The notes: a model not told the origin generated them from the sequence alone. Counted from the first letter of the stretch, positions 1-10,144 are shown. The stretch is 64,000 bases of DNA from Sphingomonadaceae bacterium PASS1 (GCA_002255985.1 NKIR01000010.1:1-64000), one strand, 5' to 3'. Made by a program: numbers and translations.

Positions 1-728
1 CTCAGGTAGCGGCGCAGCGTTGAGAAATGCGAGGCGCCCTCAATCATCGTCACCTGCGGGCGGGAGGGCAGGGCCGCCGCGAGCGCCTGCGCCATGGCGG
101 GCGGGGTCCAGTCGTCTTCGCTTCCCTGCCAGATCGCGACCGGCTGATGCACCTCGGCCAGCACCGGCGACCAGTCGGCGACGTAGGCCCGGATCTCGGC
201 GGTGTAGGCCGCACGCTGCTCGAGCAGGCTCATGCGCAGCGACTGCGCCAGTGCCTTGATGAACTGGGGGTCTGCGGCGAGATCGCGGTCGGCACCGCGC
301 GCCTTGGCCATCAGGGCCAACGCCATTCTGTCAGGCGCGAGGCAGGTAACTTGCGCCTGCACGAAGGTGAGCGCGGCGAACGGCACGGGCCCCGCCAGCG
401 CAGCTCGAAACACCGGAGCGCCCGCCATGCCGCCGAGAAAATCACCGAGCTGGAGCGGAGCGGCGGGCGAAACGAGGTCGATATGCTCCACGCGCTCACC
501 CAAGAGCGGTGCTACCCGCAGCGCCGCCGCAGCGCCGAGCGAGAATCCGACCAGACGCAGAGGCCCTTGAGGAGACTGCGCAGCGATCTGGTTGGCGAGA
601 CTTGCGAATTCCCCTCGGCGCGCGGCGACATGGAACGCCGCCGTGCGCGCTGAGAGCTCCGGCCCGAAGCCGGCAAGCTCCGCCGCCGATCCCGGCAGGC
701 CGTGGAAATAGAGCGTTGTGGGCCGCAA
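1..728 (-). CDS. alpha/beta hydrolase, 3' end beyond the window edge
   Basis: Read on the minus strand, this frame is open for 242 codons from a TTG at 728 to the window edge and gives a recognisable alpha/beta hydrolase. It has an early LYFHGLPGS oxyanion-hole motif about 5 residues from the start, a GFSLG nucleophile elbow (Ser) around residue 60, an acidic GSEDDWTP loop for the catalytic Asp near residue 205, and ASHFS near residue 235 for the catalytic His, so only a few C-terminal residues should be missing. The TTG lies 4 nt after the gatB stop, which would make it the last gene of a gatCAB operon, but no good Shine-Dalgarno precedes it. Base composition is striking: 60-base lines in this segment reach 48/60 and 42/60 GC, against 31/60 in gatB at 961-1020. 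Substrate unknown. Confidence 0.7.
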   Translation of the reverse strand, partial: MRPTTLYFHGLPGSAAELAGFGPELSARTAAFHVAARRGEFASLANQIAAQSPQGPLRLVGFSLGAAAALRVAPLLGERVEHIDLVSPAAPLQLGDFLGGMAGAPVFRAALAGPVPFAALTFVQAQVTCLAPDRMALALMAKARGADRDLAADPQFIKALAQSLRMSLLEQRAAYTAEIRAYVADWSPVLAEVHQPVAIWQGSEDDWTPPAMAQALAAALPSRPQVTMIEGASHFSTLRRYL

Positions 729-732
729 GGCC

Positions 733-2199
733 TCAGCCCAGCTTCGCCTTAAGCAGCTGGTTGACCACGCCCGGATTGGCCTTGCCCTGCATCGCCTTCA
801 TCGTCTGGCCCACGAAGAAACCAAACAATTTGTCTTTGCCCGACCGATACTCGGTGACCTTATCTTCATTGGCGGCCATGATCTTGGCAATCTCTGCCTC
901 AATTGCGCCAGTGTCGTTGGTCTGTTTCAGGCCCTTTTCTTCGACAATCGCAGATGCACCCTGTTTTGTCTCAAGCATGATTTCGAAGACCTGCTTGGCG
1001 ATGCTGCCACTGATCGTGCCATCGGCAACCAGGCCAAGAAGCTCGGCGGCTTGCTTTGGATTGACCGGGCTTTCGTCCAAGGTCTTGCCCAGCTTGTTCA
1101 GCGCACCGAACAATTCGGACATCAGCCAGTTCGACGCCTGCTTGGCATCGACACCTTCGGCCAACAAATCTTCAAACCAAAACGCCGTTTCGGCTTCCGC
1201 CGTCAGAACAGCCGCATTGTATGCGGTAAGGCCCAATGCTTCATAACGCGTACGCTTGGCGTCGGGAAGTTCTGGCAAGGACGCACGGCATTCCTCCAGA
1301 AACGCGTCGTCGAGTTCGACTGGCAACAAATCAGGGTCGGGGAAATAACGATAATCATGCGCGTCTTCTTTCGACCGCATCGAGCGCGTCTCCATCTTGT
1401 TCGGGTCGAACAAGCGGGTTTCCTGAACCACTGCGCCGCCACTTTCGATCAGATCCACCTGACGCTGCGCTTCATACTCAATCGCCTGCATCATGAAGCG
1501 GATGGAGTTGACGTTCTTGGTCTCTGTGCGCGTACCCAGTTCACCACCGGGCTTGCGGACAGACACGTTGACGTCAGCGCGCATGGAGCCTTGCTCCATA
1601 TTGCCGTCGCACGATCCGACATAGCGCAGGATGGAGCGGAGTTTCTTGAGATACGCCCCAGCCTCTTGCGGGCTACCAATGTCAGGACGCGACACGATTT
1701 CCATCAACGCGACACCCGAGCGATTCAAATCGACAAAAGACATTGTTGGATGCTGGTCATGCATCAACTTCCCTGCGTCCTGTTCAACGTGGATCCGCTC
1801 AATACCGATTTTCTTGGTCGGGCTATCGGGATCTTTTTCGTTCAGCGTGACTTCAATCTCGCCCTCTCCCACAATGGGGTGATAGAGCTGCGAAATCTGG
1901 TAGCCCTGCGGCAAATCCGCGTAGAAATAATTCTTACGGTCAAAGCGCGACCAGCGATTGATCTGCGCGTTGATCGCCATGCCGGTACGCACAGCCTGTC
2001 GCAGACATTCACGGTTTGGCACAGGCAACATGCCGGGCATCGCTGCGTCGACAAGGCTGACATGGCTGTTGGGTTCGGCGCCAAAGCCGGTGGAGGAGCC
2101 CGAAAAGAGTTTGGACTCGCTGGTGATCTGCGCATGGACCTCAAGGCCAATTACGACCTCCCACTCGCCGGTGTTTCCCTGGATGCGGTATTCGCTCAT
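733..2199 (-). CDS. gatB: Asp-tRNA(Asn)/Glu-tRNA(Gln) amidotransferase subunit B
   Basis: GatB (488 aa, the usual family length) is the tRNA-binding and kinase subunit of the GatCAB amidotransferase: it phosphorylates the mischarged Asp or Glu on the tRNA before amidation. The N-terminal [12 protein letters not shown] and [12 protein letters not shown] segments and the later NVSVRKPGG segment are characteristic of the catalytic cradle, and the C-terminal part is the YqeY-like tail domain that grips tRNA. I place the start at the ATG at 2199, one base after the gatA stop, which gives [11 protein letters not shown]. An upstream in-frame start would only add a translation of gatA sequence in the wrong frame. 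Tight spacing implies coupling with gatA. Confidence 0.97.
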   Translation of the reverse strand: MSEYRIQGNTGEWEVVIGLEVHAQITSESKLFSGSSTGFGAEPNSHVSLVDAAMPGMLPVPNRECLRQAVRTGMAINAQINRWSRFDRKNYFYADLPQGYQISQLYHPIVGEGEIEVTLNEKDPDSPTKKIGIERIHVEQDAGKLMHDQHPTMSFVDLNRSGVALMEIVSRPDIGSPQEAGAYLKKLRSILRYVGSCDGNMEQGSMRADVNVSVRKPGGELGTRTETKNVNSIRFMMQAIEYEAQRQVDLIESGGAVVQETRLFDPNKMETRSMRSKEDAHDYRYFPDPDLLPVELDDAFLEECRASLPELPDAKRTRYEALGLTAYNAAVLTAEAETAFWFEDLLAEGVDAKQASNWLMSELFGALNKLGKTLDESPVNPKQAAELLGLVADGTISGSIAKQVFEIMLETKQGASAIVEEKGLKQTNDTGAIEAEIAKIMAANEDKVTEYRSGKDKLFGFFVGQTMKAMQGKANPGVVNQLLKAKLG

Positions 2200-2200
2200 A

Positions 2201-3685
2201 TTACCACCACTCTCCGGCTTCCGCCGTAAATCCTGAACGCTCCTCAATCGCGAGGCCGGCGTTAAGCACAGCCTGTTCGTCAAGCGCCTTACCGATAATC
2301 TGCAGACCCAAAGGCAGGCCTTGCTTGTCGAGGCCGCCCGGAACCGACATCGCGGGCAGGCCAGCCAATGAGGCAGGCACCGCGAACACATCATTCAAGT
2401 ACATCGACAATGGGTCGGCGTTCTTCTCACCCAAGCCAAAGGCCGCGCTTGGTGTGGTTGGCGCGAGGATGAGGTCACAGCTTGCCCATGCATTTTCGAA
2501 ATCGCGTGCGATCAAGGCACGAACCTTTTGCGCCTGCGTGTAATATGCGTCGTAGAAACCAGCGCTGAGCACATAAGTGCCGATCATGATGCGGCGGCGC
2601 ACTTCTTCGCCGAAACCGGCGGCGCGGGTTGCGGCATACATATCCTGCAGGCCAGCGCCCTCAGGCAAGTCGCGCAAACCGAAGCGCACGCCGTCAAAGC
2701 GCGCAAGGTTCGATGACGCTTCAGCAGGTGCGATGATATAATAAGCAGGCAACGCATATTTTGTATGCGGCAGGCTGATGTCGACGATTTCCGCGCCCGC
2801 ATCCTTCAGCCATGCGATGCCATTATCCCACATCTTGGCAATATCTTCGTCGATACCATCAAGACGATATTCGCGGGGGATGCCAATGCGCTTGCCCTTC
2901 AGATCGCTGTTCAGACCTGCTTCCCATGCGGGCACAGGCAAATCGAGCGAGGTCGGATCCTTCGGATCAAAGCCTGCCATCGCTTCCAACATGATCGCGC
3001 AATCGCGGACGTCGCGCGCCATTGGGCCAGCTTGGTCAAGCGAACTGGCAAACGCCACAATGCCCCAACGCGAGCAGCGGCCATAGGTTGGCTTTATGCC
3101 GCTAATGCCGACAAATGCCGCTGGTTGGCGGATGGATCCGCCGGTGTCGGTACCTGTCGCAGCGGGGCACAGCCGTGCCGCGATGGCAGAGGACGACCCG
3201 CCCGACGAACCACCCGGCGCAAGTGCGGCGTTGCCACCGTCGTTACGACGCCAAGGCGAAATGACATTACCGAAATAGCTGGTTTCGTTCGACGAGCCCA
3301 TGGCGAACTGGTCAAGGTTGAGCTTGCCCAACATCCCTGCGCCAGCCTTCCAAAGATTGGCGGATACCGTCGACTCATATGTCGGCACGAAACCTTCCAA
3401 CATGTGGCTTGCAGCGGTCGTCTGAACGCCTTCGGTGCAGAACAAATCCTTCATGCCGATCGGTACGCCTGCCATTTTGCCAAGTGGCTTGCCAGCAGCG
3501 CGATCCGCATCAACCGCTTGCGCAGCCGCAACGGCCATTTCAGGTGTTTCCACGATAAAGGCGTTCAGTGCCTTTGCCGCAGCAACGCGCGTGTTCAGCG
3601 CTTCAGCAACCTCAACGGCTTTGAATTCGCCGTTGGCGACGCCATCACGAATGGCGGCCACGCCCAGTCTCGAAAAATCAGTCAT
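2201..3685 (-). CDS. gatA: Asp-tRNA(Asn)/Glu-tRNA(Gln) amidotransferase subunit A
   Basis: GatA (494 aa) is the glutaminase of GatCAB. It releases ammonia from glutamine and channels it to GatB. It is an amidase-signature enzyme with an intact Ser-cisSer-Lys triad: Lys79 in GMKD, Ser160 in the GGSSGGS loop and Ser184 in DTGGSIRQP, positions that match the known family triad with a small offset. The start ATG at 3685 gives MTDFSRLG. It is separated from gatC by about 100 nt that hold a palindromic repeat, and is followed by gatB after a single base. Confidence 0.97.
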   Translation of the reverse strand: MTDFSRLGVAAIRDGVANGEFKAVEVAEALNTRVAAAKALNAFIVETPEMAVAAAQAVDADRAAGKPLGKMAGVPIGMKDLFCTEGVQTTAASHMLEGFVPTYESTVSANLWKAGAGMLGKLNLDQFAMGSSNETSYFGNVISPWRRNDGGNAALAPGGSSGGSSSAIAARLCPAATGTDTGGSIRQPAAFVGISGIKPTYGRCSRWGIVAFASSLDQAGPMARDVRDCAIMLEAMAGFDPKDPTSLDLPVPAWEAGLNSDLKGKRIGIPREYRLDGIDEDIAKMWDNGIAWLKDAGAEIVDISLPHTKYALPAYYIIAPAEASSNLARFDGVRFGLRDLPEGAGLQDMYAATRAAGFGEEVRRRIMIGTYVLSAGFYDAYYTQAQKVRALIARDFENAWASCDLILAPTTPSAAFGLGEKNADPLSMYLNDVFAVPASLAGLPAMSVPGGLDKQGLPLGLQIIGKALDEQAVLNAGLAIEERSGFTAEAGEWW

Positions 3686-3689
3686 ACAG

Positions 3690-3770
3690 AATCCTCGTCA
3701 TGCTGAAACTGTTTCAGCACAACAAAATGCCGTTGCGTGTTATCCTGAAACAAGTTCAGGATGACGAAAT
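3690..3770. repeat. paired palindromic repeat (sphingomonad REP-like), copy 1
   Basis: Two back-to-back hairpins lie between gatC and gatA. The first is TGCTGAAAC-T-GTTTCAGCA (3701-3719). The second is ATCCTGAA-ACAAG-TTCAGGAT (3742-3762), followed by GACG. The outer ends mirror each other as CGTCATxCTGAA and TTCAGGATGACG. A second element of the same design is at 15350-15429. The form is that of a dispersed intergenic REP/BIME-type element. Sitting inside the gat operon, it could form mRNA hairpins that tune gatC against gatAB expression. Confidence 0.8.
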
Positions 3771-3788
3771 GGGGAGTATAGCCCTGCA

Positions 3789-4076
3789 TCACTCAATCAC
3801 CTTGGGCACGCCAAAGAAGCTGCCTTCCTTCGCTGGAGCATTGGCAAGCACCTTGTCGCGCACATCGCCATCGGTGACGACGTCGTCGCGCAGGCGCAGC
3901 TTATTGGAGATGACAGCCGTCATCGGCTCAACGCCAGTGACGTCAACCTCGCCCAATTGCTCCACCCAGGCAAGAATGCCATTGAGTTCGCCGACCATCT
4001 TGTCAGCCTCTGCATCGCTAATCGCGATGCGCGAAAGCCGTGCGATTTTGTTCACGGTATCTTTATCTACAGACAT
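3789..4076 (-). CDS. gatC: Asp-tRNA(Asn)/Glu-tRNA(Gln) amidotransferase subunit C
   Basis: GatC (95 aa) is the small belt subunit that wraps the GatA-GatB interface and stabilises the complex. The start is the ATG at 4076 ([14 protein letters not shown]), preceded by an AAGGAA Shine-Dalgarno. A longer in-frame start at 4127 would prepend 17 residues untypical of the family. It has the family's N-terminal helix ([13 protein letters not shown]), the [12 protein letters not shown] motif and the [15 protein letters not shown] region. It is the first gene of gatCAB and is divergent from the DUF3089 gene. Confidence 0.93.
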   Translation of the reverse strand: MSVDKDTVNKIARLSRIAISDAEADKMVGELNGILAWVEQLGEVDVTGVEPMTAVISNKLRLRDDVVTDGDVRDKVLANAPAKEGSFFGVPKVIE

Positions 4077-4237
4077 GGTGTTCCTTGCGGTCGGGATCGG
4101 CCAGCGATCCATTCGTGCCGCTAGCATTGCGCCTGCCCCGCTTCAACGGAAAAGCTTAATCTTTCAGGCTCTATTCAATTTTCCGATGCTATTTCCATCC
4201 AATCGGCTAAATCGCATCAAAATTTCAGGACATAAAC
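4077..4237. promoter_or_regulatory. divergent intergenic region gatC / DUF3089 gene
   Basis: This 161-nt spacer must hold promoters for gatCAB (leftward) and the DUF3089-ruvX genes (rightward). I see AT-rich stretches around 4140-4215 but no confident -35/-10 pair or operator. Confidence 0.4.
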
Positions 4238-5347
4238 TTGGCTCGTAAATTCATTTATATCGTTGCAGCGCTCATCGTCCTCGTCATTGCGGGCGGTTTC
4301 GTTATCCGCATTTATGAGGCTGAGCTCACCGAACTGGCATTCGTTCCAACGGCAAAGTTCGAAAAACAGGCGGCGTTTGAACCGAACAAATATGCCAGAA
4401 ACGATATGTGGTTTGCGCGGCCCGGTAAGGCCGAGAATCCAGTGGACTGGTTACCGACAGGCGCTGTGAAGCCAGAAGTACGCGGACTCGCGGCGATATT
4501 TTTCGTTCACCCAACATCCTATATCGGCAGGGACCATTGGAATGCCCCGCTGGACGACGCGGAATCGCAGGATCGCGCTAAATTGTTCCTGCGTGGCCTA
4601 GCCTCGCCCTTTGCCAGCACCGGCGAAATGTGGGCGCCCCGCTATCGTCAGGCGGCAATAGGCTCGTTCCTGACCACGAAGCCCGAGGGGCAACTGGCGT
4701 TGGACGCCGCATATCAAGACGTTCTTTTGGCGTTCGATGAATTTGTAGCGAAAGTGCAAAAAGACCGGCCGATTATATTGGCTGGCCATAGCCAAGGCGC
4801 GCTGCACCTTACACATCTGCTGAAGGATCGCGTTGCAGGCAAACCAATCGCCAAACGAATCGTCGCCGCTTATGTTGTTGGCTGGCCAATTTCAGTGGAC
4901 AATGATGTCGCTGCGATGGGGCTGTCCGCATGTTCGGGTCCGGATCAGACTGGGTGCATCATGGCGTGGCAAAGCTTTGCCGAGCCGGCCGAGTATGAGC
5001 GCATATCAAAAGTCTACGACGCAACGACGGGTTTCAACGGGCAAAGCCGCAAAGGCACTGCAATGTTGTGCACCAATCCGTTGAACGGTGGCGCAGCAGC
5101 TGCGGCGGACATGAAGGCCAATTTGGGCACATTAAAACCAGATGCGTCGATGGAGGCCGGTGAGCTGGTCGTTGGTGCCGTACCCGCACGATGCGATCCA
5201 ACGGGCTTTCTATTGATCGGTGATCCGCCCGAAGTTGGGCCATATGTCCTGCCCGGCAACAATTACCATGTGTATGATTTCCCTCTTTTCTGGGCGAATG
5301 TGCGGGCAGATGCTACGTTCCGGCTGCGGAAGTTTCTTCAGAAATGA
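4238..5347 (+). CDS. DUF3089 domain protein, membrane-anchored alpha/beta hydrolase-like
   Basis: This 369-aa protein starts at a TTG preceded by CAGGA. Residues about 5-24 form one hydrophobic membrane anchor or uncleaved signal, and the remainder should be periplasmic. The body matches DUF3089 proteins: [10 protein letters not shown] near residue 90, then [18 protein letters not shown], then a GHSQG nucleophile elbow around residue 183 as in serine hydrolases. Several cysteines in the C-terminal half may form disulfides. The substrate is not known for the family. The stop overlaps the ruvX start by 4 nt (ATGA), so the two are co-translated. Confidence 0.85.
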   Translation: MARKFIYIVAALIVLVIAGGFVIRIYEAELTELAFVPTAKFEKQAAFEPNKYARNDMWFARPGKAENPVDWLPTGAVKPEVRGLAAIFFVHPTSYIGRDHWNAPLDDAESQDRAKLFLRGLASPFASTGEMWAPRYRQAAIGSFLTTKPEGQLALDAAYQDVLLAFDEFVAKVQKDRPIILAGHSQGALHLTHLLKDRVAGKPIAKRIVAAYVVGWPISVDNDVAAMGLSACSGPDQTGCIMAWQSFAEPAEYERISKVYDATTGFNGQSRKGTAMLCTNPLNGGAAAAADMKANLGTLKPDASMEAGELVVGAVPARCDPTGFLLIGDPPEVGPYVLPGNNYHVYDFPLFWANVRADATFRLRKFLQK

Positions 5348-5805
5348 TTTTTGACGCCGTCGCTGACTTTCTGGAACAGCTGCCGGACGGCGGCGTGTTG
5401 ATCGGGCTCGATATCGGCACCAAAACGATTGGCACGGCGTTTTGCGACGCTGGCTGGACATTTGCATCCCCCGCCGATCTGATCCGCAGGAGCAAGTTTT
5501 CCAAGGACAAGGCGTTGCTTAGCACCGCGATTGCAACGCGCCCCACGCGCGGTATCGTGATTGGCTTGCCGCTCAACATGGACGGCAGTGAAAGCCCCAG
5601 AAGCCAATCAAGCCGCGCTTTTGCACGTAACATCGCGGATCTTGGCCTGCCGATTTTGTTACGCGACGAACGCTGGTCGACTCAAGCGGTCGAGCGCGAC
5701 ATGATTGCCGCCGACATGAGCCGTGCGAAACGGGCCGAAAAAATCGACAGCGGCGCAGCGGCATTCATCCTGCAAGGCGCGATCGATGCGCTGACCATTG
5801 GGTGA
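5344..5805 (+). CDS. ruvX: Holliday junction resolvase-like / pre-16S rRNA nuclease RuvX (YqgF)
   Basis: This 153-aa RNase H-fold protein of the YqgF/RuvX family is thought to trim the 5' end of 16S rRNA precursor and historically is annotated as a Holliday junction resolvase. It shows the acidic first strand [10 protein letters not shown], the [13 protein letters not shown] loop, and the LRDERWST segment carrying the second catalytic acid. The 5' end overlaps the DUF3089 gene by 4 nt. pyrB follows after 76 nt. Confidence 0.9.
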   Translation: MIFDAVADFLEQLPDGGVLIGLDIGTKTIGTAFCDAGWTFASPADLIRRSKFSKDKALLSTAIATRPTRGIVIGLPLNMDGSESPRSQSSRAFARNIADLGLPILLRDERWSTQAVERDMIAADMSRAKRAEKIDSGAAAFILQGAIDALTIG

Positions 5806-5881
5806 CGGTTTTTGTTCAGCCACGACCTACAAGACAAAATGATTGAGTATTGCCCCCCTTCCCTTTAAGGGCATCGCTTTA

Positions 5882-6877
5882 ATGACATGGACTCAGCCTT
5901 TTGCAGCCGACAGCTTTCCAAGCGGGTCGGGCGCTTTTCCACACAAGCATTTGCTTGGTATCGCTGGACTTCAGAAATGGGAAATTCTCTACATCCTGAA
6001 AGAGGCTGAACAATGGGTGGCCTTGAACCGCTCCGGCCCTGCAAAGCATGACGGCCGTTTGTCCGGCCTTACGATTATCAATGCCTTTTTTGAAAACTCG
6101 ACACGCACATTGCTGTCATTCGAAATTGCCGGAAAACGGCTTGGCGCAGACGTCGTGAATATGCACGCGGCGCAATCGAGCGTCAAAAAAGGCGAAACAC
6201 TTATCGACACGGCAATGACATTGAACGCCATGCGCGCCGATGCCATTGTCATCCGCCACGGCAGTTCCGGCGCGGTGCAGCTGATTTCAAGCAAAGTCGA
6301 TTGTCCTGTCATCAACGCGGGCGACGGAAGCCACGAACATCCAACGCAGGCGCTGCTCGATTCGCTTACCATCATGCGCCGCAAAGGGCGGGTTGAGGGC
6401 CAAACCGTCGTCATCTGCGGCGATGTGCTGCACAGCCGGGTGGCGCGTTCAAACCTGTTTTGCCTCAAAACTCTGGGCGCTGAAGTCCGTGTCGTTGCGC
6501 CGCCTGCATTGATGCCGAGCGGTATCGAGGCATTTGGTGCGCAGACCTTCACCAATTTTGATGCGGCGCTGAATGGTGCAGATGTCGTCATGATGCTGCG
6601 GCTTCAGAATGAACGTATGCAGGGGGATTTCATCCCCTCGCCCCGCGAGTATTTCCATCTATATGGCCTCGATGAACGCCGGCTAGCATTGGCGAAGCCC
6701 CATGCGCTCGTCATGCACCCGGGCCCAATGAATCGCGGTGTAGAGATTGCGAGCAATATCGCCGACGATGTTGAACGTTCCGCCATAACCGAACAGGTTG
6801 AAATGGGTGTCGCCGTTCGCATGGCGTGCCTCGATATACTCACCCGAAAGGCACGCGGTCAGGAGGGTTGGTCATGA
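5882..6877 (+). CDS. pyrB: aspartate carbamoyltransferase catalytic subunit
   Basis: PyrB (331 aa) condenses carbamoyl phosphate with aspartate, the first committed step of pyrimidine synthesis. The carbamoyl-phosphate loop STRTLLSFE, the [11 protein letters not shown] segment and [12 protein letters not shown] are all present. I chose the ATG at 5882 (MTWTQPF, with AAGGG about 12 nt upstream) over a TTG at 5843. No regulatory PyrI gene is here. Instead the stop overlaps the start of a pyrC-like gene by 4 nt (ATGA), the arrangement seen where ATCase assembles with a dihydroorotase-like partner. Confidence 0.96.
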   Translation: MTWTQPFAADSFPSGSGAFPHKHLLGIAGLQKWEILYILKEAEQWVALNRSGPAKHDGRLSGLTIINAFFENSTRTLLSFEIAGKRLGADVVNMHAAQSSVKKGETLIDTAMTLNAMRADAIVIRHGSSGAVQLISSKVDCPVINAGDGSHEHPTQALLDSLTIMRRKGRVEGQTVVICGDVLHSRVARSNLFCLKTLGAEVRVVAPPALMPSGIEAFGAQTFTNFDAALNGADVVMMLRLQNERMQGDFIPSPREYFHLYGLDERRLALAKPHALVMHPGPMNRGVEIASNIADDVERSAITEQVEMGVAVRMACLDILTRKARGQEGWS

Positions 6878-8091
6878 TCGGAATCAGCATCCTGAACGGC
6901 CACGCCATTTTACCTGGCGCGGACAAGGCCGAACCACTGCATTTGCACATCGAAAATGGCAAAATTGCCTCGGTTGGGAAAGCAGCACCAATTGCTGACC
7001 AGCTTGACGCAAGCGATCTCATCATCGCGCCGGGCATCATTGATCTTGGCGTGTTCAAGACCGACAAGCCCGCTTTCCGCTTTGGTGGAATCACGCGCGC
7101 GGCGCTTATGCCTGACCAGTCGCCTGTGCACGACGACCCCGCAACGGTGCGCTTTGCAGCGCTCAAGGGGAAACCCGATCTGTGGGTGCACCCGCTCGCT
7201 TCGGCAACGCAGGGCCTCAACGGGCTGCACATGGCCGAAATCGCGCTGATGAAAGAAGCAGGCGCAGTTGGTGTTGCCACAGGACGCAAATGGATTGCCG
7301 ATAGCGGCATATTGCTGCGCATCATGCGATACTGCCATGCGCTCGACCTGCCCGTCTTTGTGCACAGCGAAGATGCAGGCCTATCGGGCAACGCAGTTGC
7401 AACCGCTGGGGAAACAGCGACGTTACTGGGTCTATCCAGCGCATCCCCCATCACCGAAGCGCTCGCCATCGCCCGCGACCTATTGCTCGCGGAGGAAAGC
7501 TGCGCACATGTGCATTTCCGCCAAGTGACGACCGAACGAGGGCTGGACCTAATTCGCGCAGGGAAGGCAAAGGGCTTACGTATCACATGCGGCATTACGC
7601 CAGGGCACCTGTTCCTATCCGACAATGCCGTTTCTGATTTCCGGACCTTCGCCCATCTATCGCCGCCCTTGCGTTCGGAGAGCGACCGACTGGCCTGCAT
7701 CGCCGCTGTTGCCGATGGCACAATTGATGTGATTGCATCTGGGCACGACCCGCGCGGGCCAGAGGACAAGCGCCTGCCCTATTCCGAAAGCGCGCCGGGT
7801 ATGGCGGGGGCGGAAACGCTTCTCGCGCTTTCGCTCAACCTCGTGCGTGACAATGTGATTTCGACGGGACGGTTGTTCGAACTGCTTGCATCAAATCCCG
7901 CGAACATTTTGGGGCTGAATGCCGGTCAAATACTAGAAGGGTATGAGGCGGACCTCATCCTCATCGACCCGGATGCGCCTTGGCAAGTGGATGGCGACCG
8001 CATGGCCGCACTTGCTGGCAATACGCCATTTGACCGGCTCCCGGTTCAGGGCCGCGTGCGCCATATGCTAAAGGGCGGCAAGGTCATTTAG
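6874..8091 (+). CDS. pyrC': inactive dihydroorotase-like protein PyrC'
   Basis: This 405-aa protein has the amidohydrolase/dihydroorotase fold but has lost the metal site. The canonical D-x-H-x-H of strand 1 is replaced here by D57-L-G59-V-F61. The second-half ligands are also degraded: the usual TPHH is TPGH (242-245), and the IATDHAPH motif reads IASGHDPR (287-294), so the catalytic Asp is Gly290. FVHSED (162-167) is retained. In Pseudomonas a non-catalytic pyrC' next to pyrB is required for ATCase assembly, and the 4-nt overlap with pyrB fits that structural role here. A true dihydroorotase must then lie elsewhere. Databases will usually label this simply dihydroorotase. Confidence 0.88.
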   Translation: MIGISILNGHAILPGADKAEPLHLHIENGKIASVGKAAPIADQLDASDLIIAPGIIDLGVFKTDKPAFRFGGITRAALMPDQSPVHDDPATVRFAALKGKPDLWVHPLASATQGLNGLHMAEIALMKEAGAVGVATGRKWIADSGILLRIMRYCHALDLPVFVHSEDAGLSGNAVATAGETATLLGLSSASPITEALAIARDLLLAEESCAHVHFRQVTTERGLDLIRAGKAKGLRITCGITPGHLFLSDNAVSDFRTFAHLSPPLRSESDRLACIAAVADGTIDVIASGHDPRGPEDKRLPYSESAPGMAGAETLLALSLNLVRDNVISTGRLFELLASNPANILGLNAGQILEGYEADLILIDPDAPWQVDGDRMAALAGNTPFDRLPVQGRVRHMLKGGKVI

Positions 8092-8126
8092 ACGCGCCGC
8101 CCCCTAAGTGTTCCAAATCTATCAAT

Positions 8127-9470
8127 TTATCGTGCGGCGATCTTACGCCCTGCGGCATTCGCCATCCGAATATTTTGGAGGCTACCATTCGTGCGCACGA
8201 AACAATCACCGCCTTGCGACTTGATCATCTTGCAAGTTGCGTTTGCGCTTGCCGCGTTCCCGAAGCCCATTGCAGCCAGACGAATAAGTTTCCTGCCATT
8301 GACCATTAAGGTCGAACTGGCGAATTCAAAGCCGTTAAGCGCGCCATAGCGTTTGGCATATTTGTTCCAGGCCGCTTGCGCATTGGCCACAGACGAAAAA
8401 GCGCCAAGTTGAACCAGGTAGCTTCCTGTAACTGCTGGCGTTTTTGCTGATACGTCAGCAAGCGCGAGTTTTACAGGCGGGACTGCGGCTGACTTTGCAG
8501 GGACTTGTGATGCTTTGATAAGCGGCGCTTCGTAAGCAGGCCGCTTAGGCGTTGCATCGGCAAACTTCACAAAATTTTCAACAGGGGCAAAGCCTGCGCT
8601 TTCTGAAACGGGTGCGGGCCCTATAGCAGCTAACTCAGCTGCGGGTGCAGGAGCGACATCTGCAAATTCTGGCGCAACAGTTGGCGCTAAATCAGCTTTC
8701 GCAAATCCTACTGAATCGAAACTGTTCAAAGCGAGGTGCAGAGGCTGTCCTCTATCTGACATGTCAGGCCGAACTTTCAAAAGGCCTGCTACGCGCGACG
8801 TATAAGCACCGGGACGGGCGAGCTGCGCCCATTCGGCGATCCGTTCGTTGACACGCTCCTGCGGCATATCTTGCGAAGCCATGATCCGCGCATCGCGCCA
8901 GCGACCGTCAAGCGCATAGGCCAATGCCAAATTCTGGCGTATGCGCGATGTGGCATGCTCGATGCGCACGGCGTCGGTCAGAATTTTGACTGCATCCGCC
9001 GAACGACCTGCCAAAGCCAAAGTCAACGCATAGTCGCTGACAGGCAGAATGGATCGGTTCGAATCGACAAGCAAAACGGCAGATTCGGTGTTGCCCAAGG
9101 CGATGCGCGCCAATGCGAGGCTAATGACCGTGCGTGAGTCGACTTGGCCCAGCTCCATAACGTCCATCAACGTTCGTTCAGCTGAAGCAAAACGCCCCTT
9201 CGCCATGTAAACGCGCGCCAGCAACCCACGATAGTCGCGGTTTTGCATGTCGGCGTGAACCGCACGCTCTGCAAAGGCCAATGCCTTGTCAGCCTTGCCT
9301 TGCCTGAGTGCCCGTTCGGCTGTCTTCACCCAGGCAAATGCCTTTTGCGGCGACGCCCTGTGGACGGAAAAATTGGCTGTACTGCCAGCTCCGGCCGCCG
9401 ACGCAGTCATTGCCGGAACCGCGACGCACGCAATCGACAAGGCCAGCTTTATGACAACACGGCTATTCAT
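8127..9470 (-). CDS. exported TPR protein with C-terminal SPOR domain
   Basis: This 447-aa protein starts with a signal peptide (residues 1 to about 26, cleavage near TASA). A TPR-like helical region (about 40-200) includes KADKALAFAERAVHAD and RDYRGLLARVYMAKG. A long Ala/Pro-rich linker (about 245-355) follows, then a SPOR domain (about 358-447, SYLVQLGAFSS and a late Cys pair, TC...DC). SPOR domains bind denuded peptidoglycan at division sites, so a periplasmic cell-wall or division role is likely. GAGGTG lies before the ATG at 9470. It sits downstream of the parA/RHH genes, 31 nt after the RHH stop. Confidence 0.85.
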   Translation of the reverse strand: MNSRVVIKLALSIACVAVPAMTASAAGAGSTANFSVHRASPQKAFAWVKTAERALRQGKADKALAFAERAVHADMQNRDYRGLLARVYMAKGRFASAERTLMDVMELGQVDSRTVISLALARIALGNTESAVLLVDSNRSILPVSDYALTLALAGRSADAVKILTDAVRIEHATSRIRQNLALAYALDGRWRDARIMASQDMPQERVNERIAEWAQLARPGAYTSRVAGLLKVRPDMSDRGQPLHLALNSFDSVGFAKADLAPTVAPEFADVAPAPAAELAAIGPAPVSESAGFAPVENFVKFADATPKRPAYEAPLIKASQVPAKSAAVPPVKLALADVSAKTPAVTGSYLVQLGAFSSVANAQAAWNKYAKRYGALNGFEFASSTLMVNGRKLIRLAAMGFGNAASANATCKMIKSQGGDCFVRTNGSLQNIRMANAAGRKIAAR

Positions 9471-9501
9471 GGCATCACCTCAAAAAAGCTAAATACAGGC
9501 A

Positions 9502-10125
9502 TCAGTGTTTTTTCGCAAGAACATGAACCGTGAGTTGGGCAATTTCCGGCAAGGACCCAAGAAATGCGTCAAGTGCATCGGTTACCAACTGTTGTGCAGA
9601 CTGGTGGCGCACCGCAGATGCCAAACGCAACTTCAAATGACGTTCGCTATCCAGACGCAATGTGAATGCCGATTTCTCTTTCAAGCCAGGCTTCGCGCGG
9701 GCACGCGAACGTGGCGCATCCGTGGCACCCAGACGCGAGATCGGCCGCATTACTGGCTCAGGTGTCATGGTAACAATTGCCTGGTCATCGGTGACCGATT
9801 CCGGCGCATCAGCAAAGCTATCAAAGCCAGCTTCGGGTTCAATGTCGGAGGAAAGCGCGTTTGTGAGGCGGTCTTGCAGGTGCCTGACCTCGGGAACAGC
9901 CGCGGCAAGCGGGTTAGCCCCGCGAAAGCCGTGATCATAATCCATTGGGGTCGTGGGATCTGGATCGACATCATATCCCATGTCGTTCCAACCCAAGTCG
10001 TCTTGCGCCATTGCAGCGTTGCCATTGCTTGTAAGCATTGATGGACGGCGCATAGCGGGACGTGCCAGTCCTTTGCGTGCCAACAATATGCCCGAAAGCG
10101 AAGCTATTGGTTTAGGCTCACCCAT
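9502..10125 (-). CDS. ParA-associated protein with C-terminal ribbon-helix-helix-like domain
   Basis: This 207-aa protein is mostly low-complexity and acidic for the first about 150 residues (MAQDDLGWNDMGYDVDPDP region), so probably disordered. It ends in a segment (about 155-200) with the spacing of a ribbon-helix-helix DNA-binding fold: the strand AFTLRLD, then helices SERHLKLRLASAVRHQ and AQQLVTDALDAFL. An excellent AAGGAAGGG Shine-Dalgarno precedes the ATG at 10125. It follows parA by 19 nt, the gene order expected for a ParA partner or adaptor. I do not recognise the full-length family. The DNA-binding role is inference from the C-terminal pattern. Confidence 0.7.
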   Translation of the reverse strand: MGEPKPIASLSGILLARKGLARPAMRRPSMLTSNGNAAMAQDDLGWNDMGYDVDPDPTTPMDYDHGFRGANPLAAAVPEVRHLQDRLTNALSSDIEPEAGFDSFADAPESVTDDQAIVTMTPEPVMRPISRLGATDAPRSRARAKPGLKEKSAFTLRLDSERHLKLRLASAVRHQSAQQLVTDALDAFLGSLPEIAQLTVHVLAKKH

Positions 10126-10144
10126 TTTTATGCCCTTCCTTCGC

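Noticed and set aside
718-2229. 503-codon plus-strand open frame across gatB
   Set aside because: It is the antisense of gatB, has no family motifs, and gatB is an unmistakable protein of the right length.
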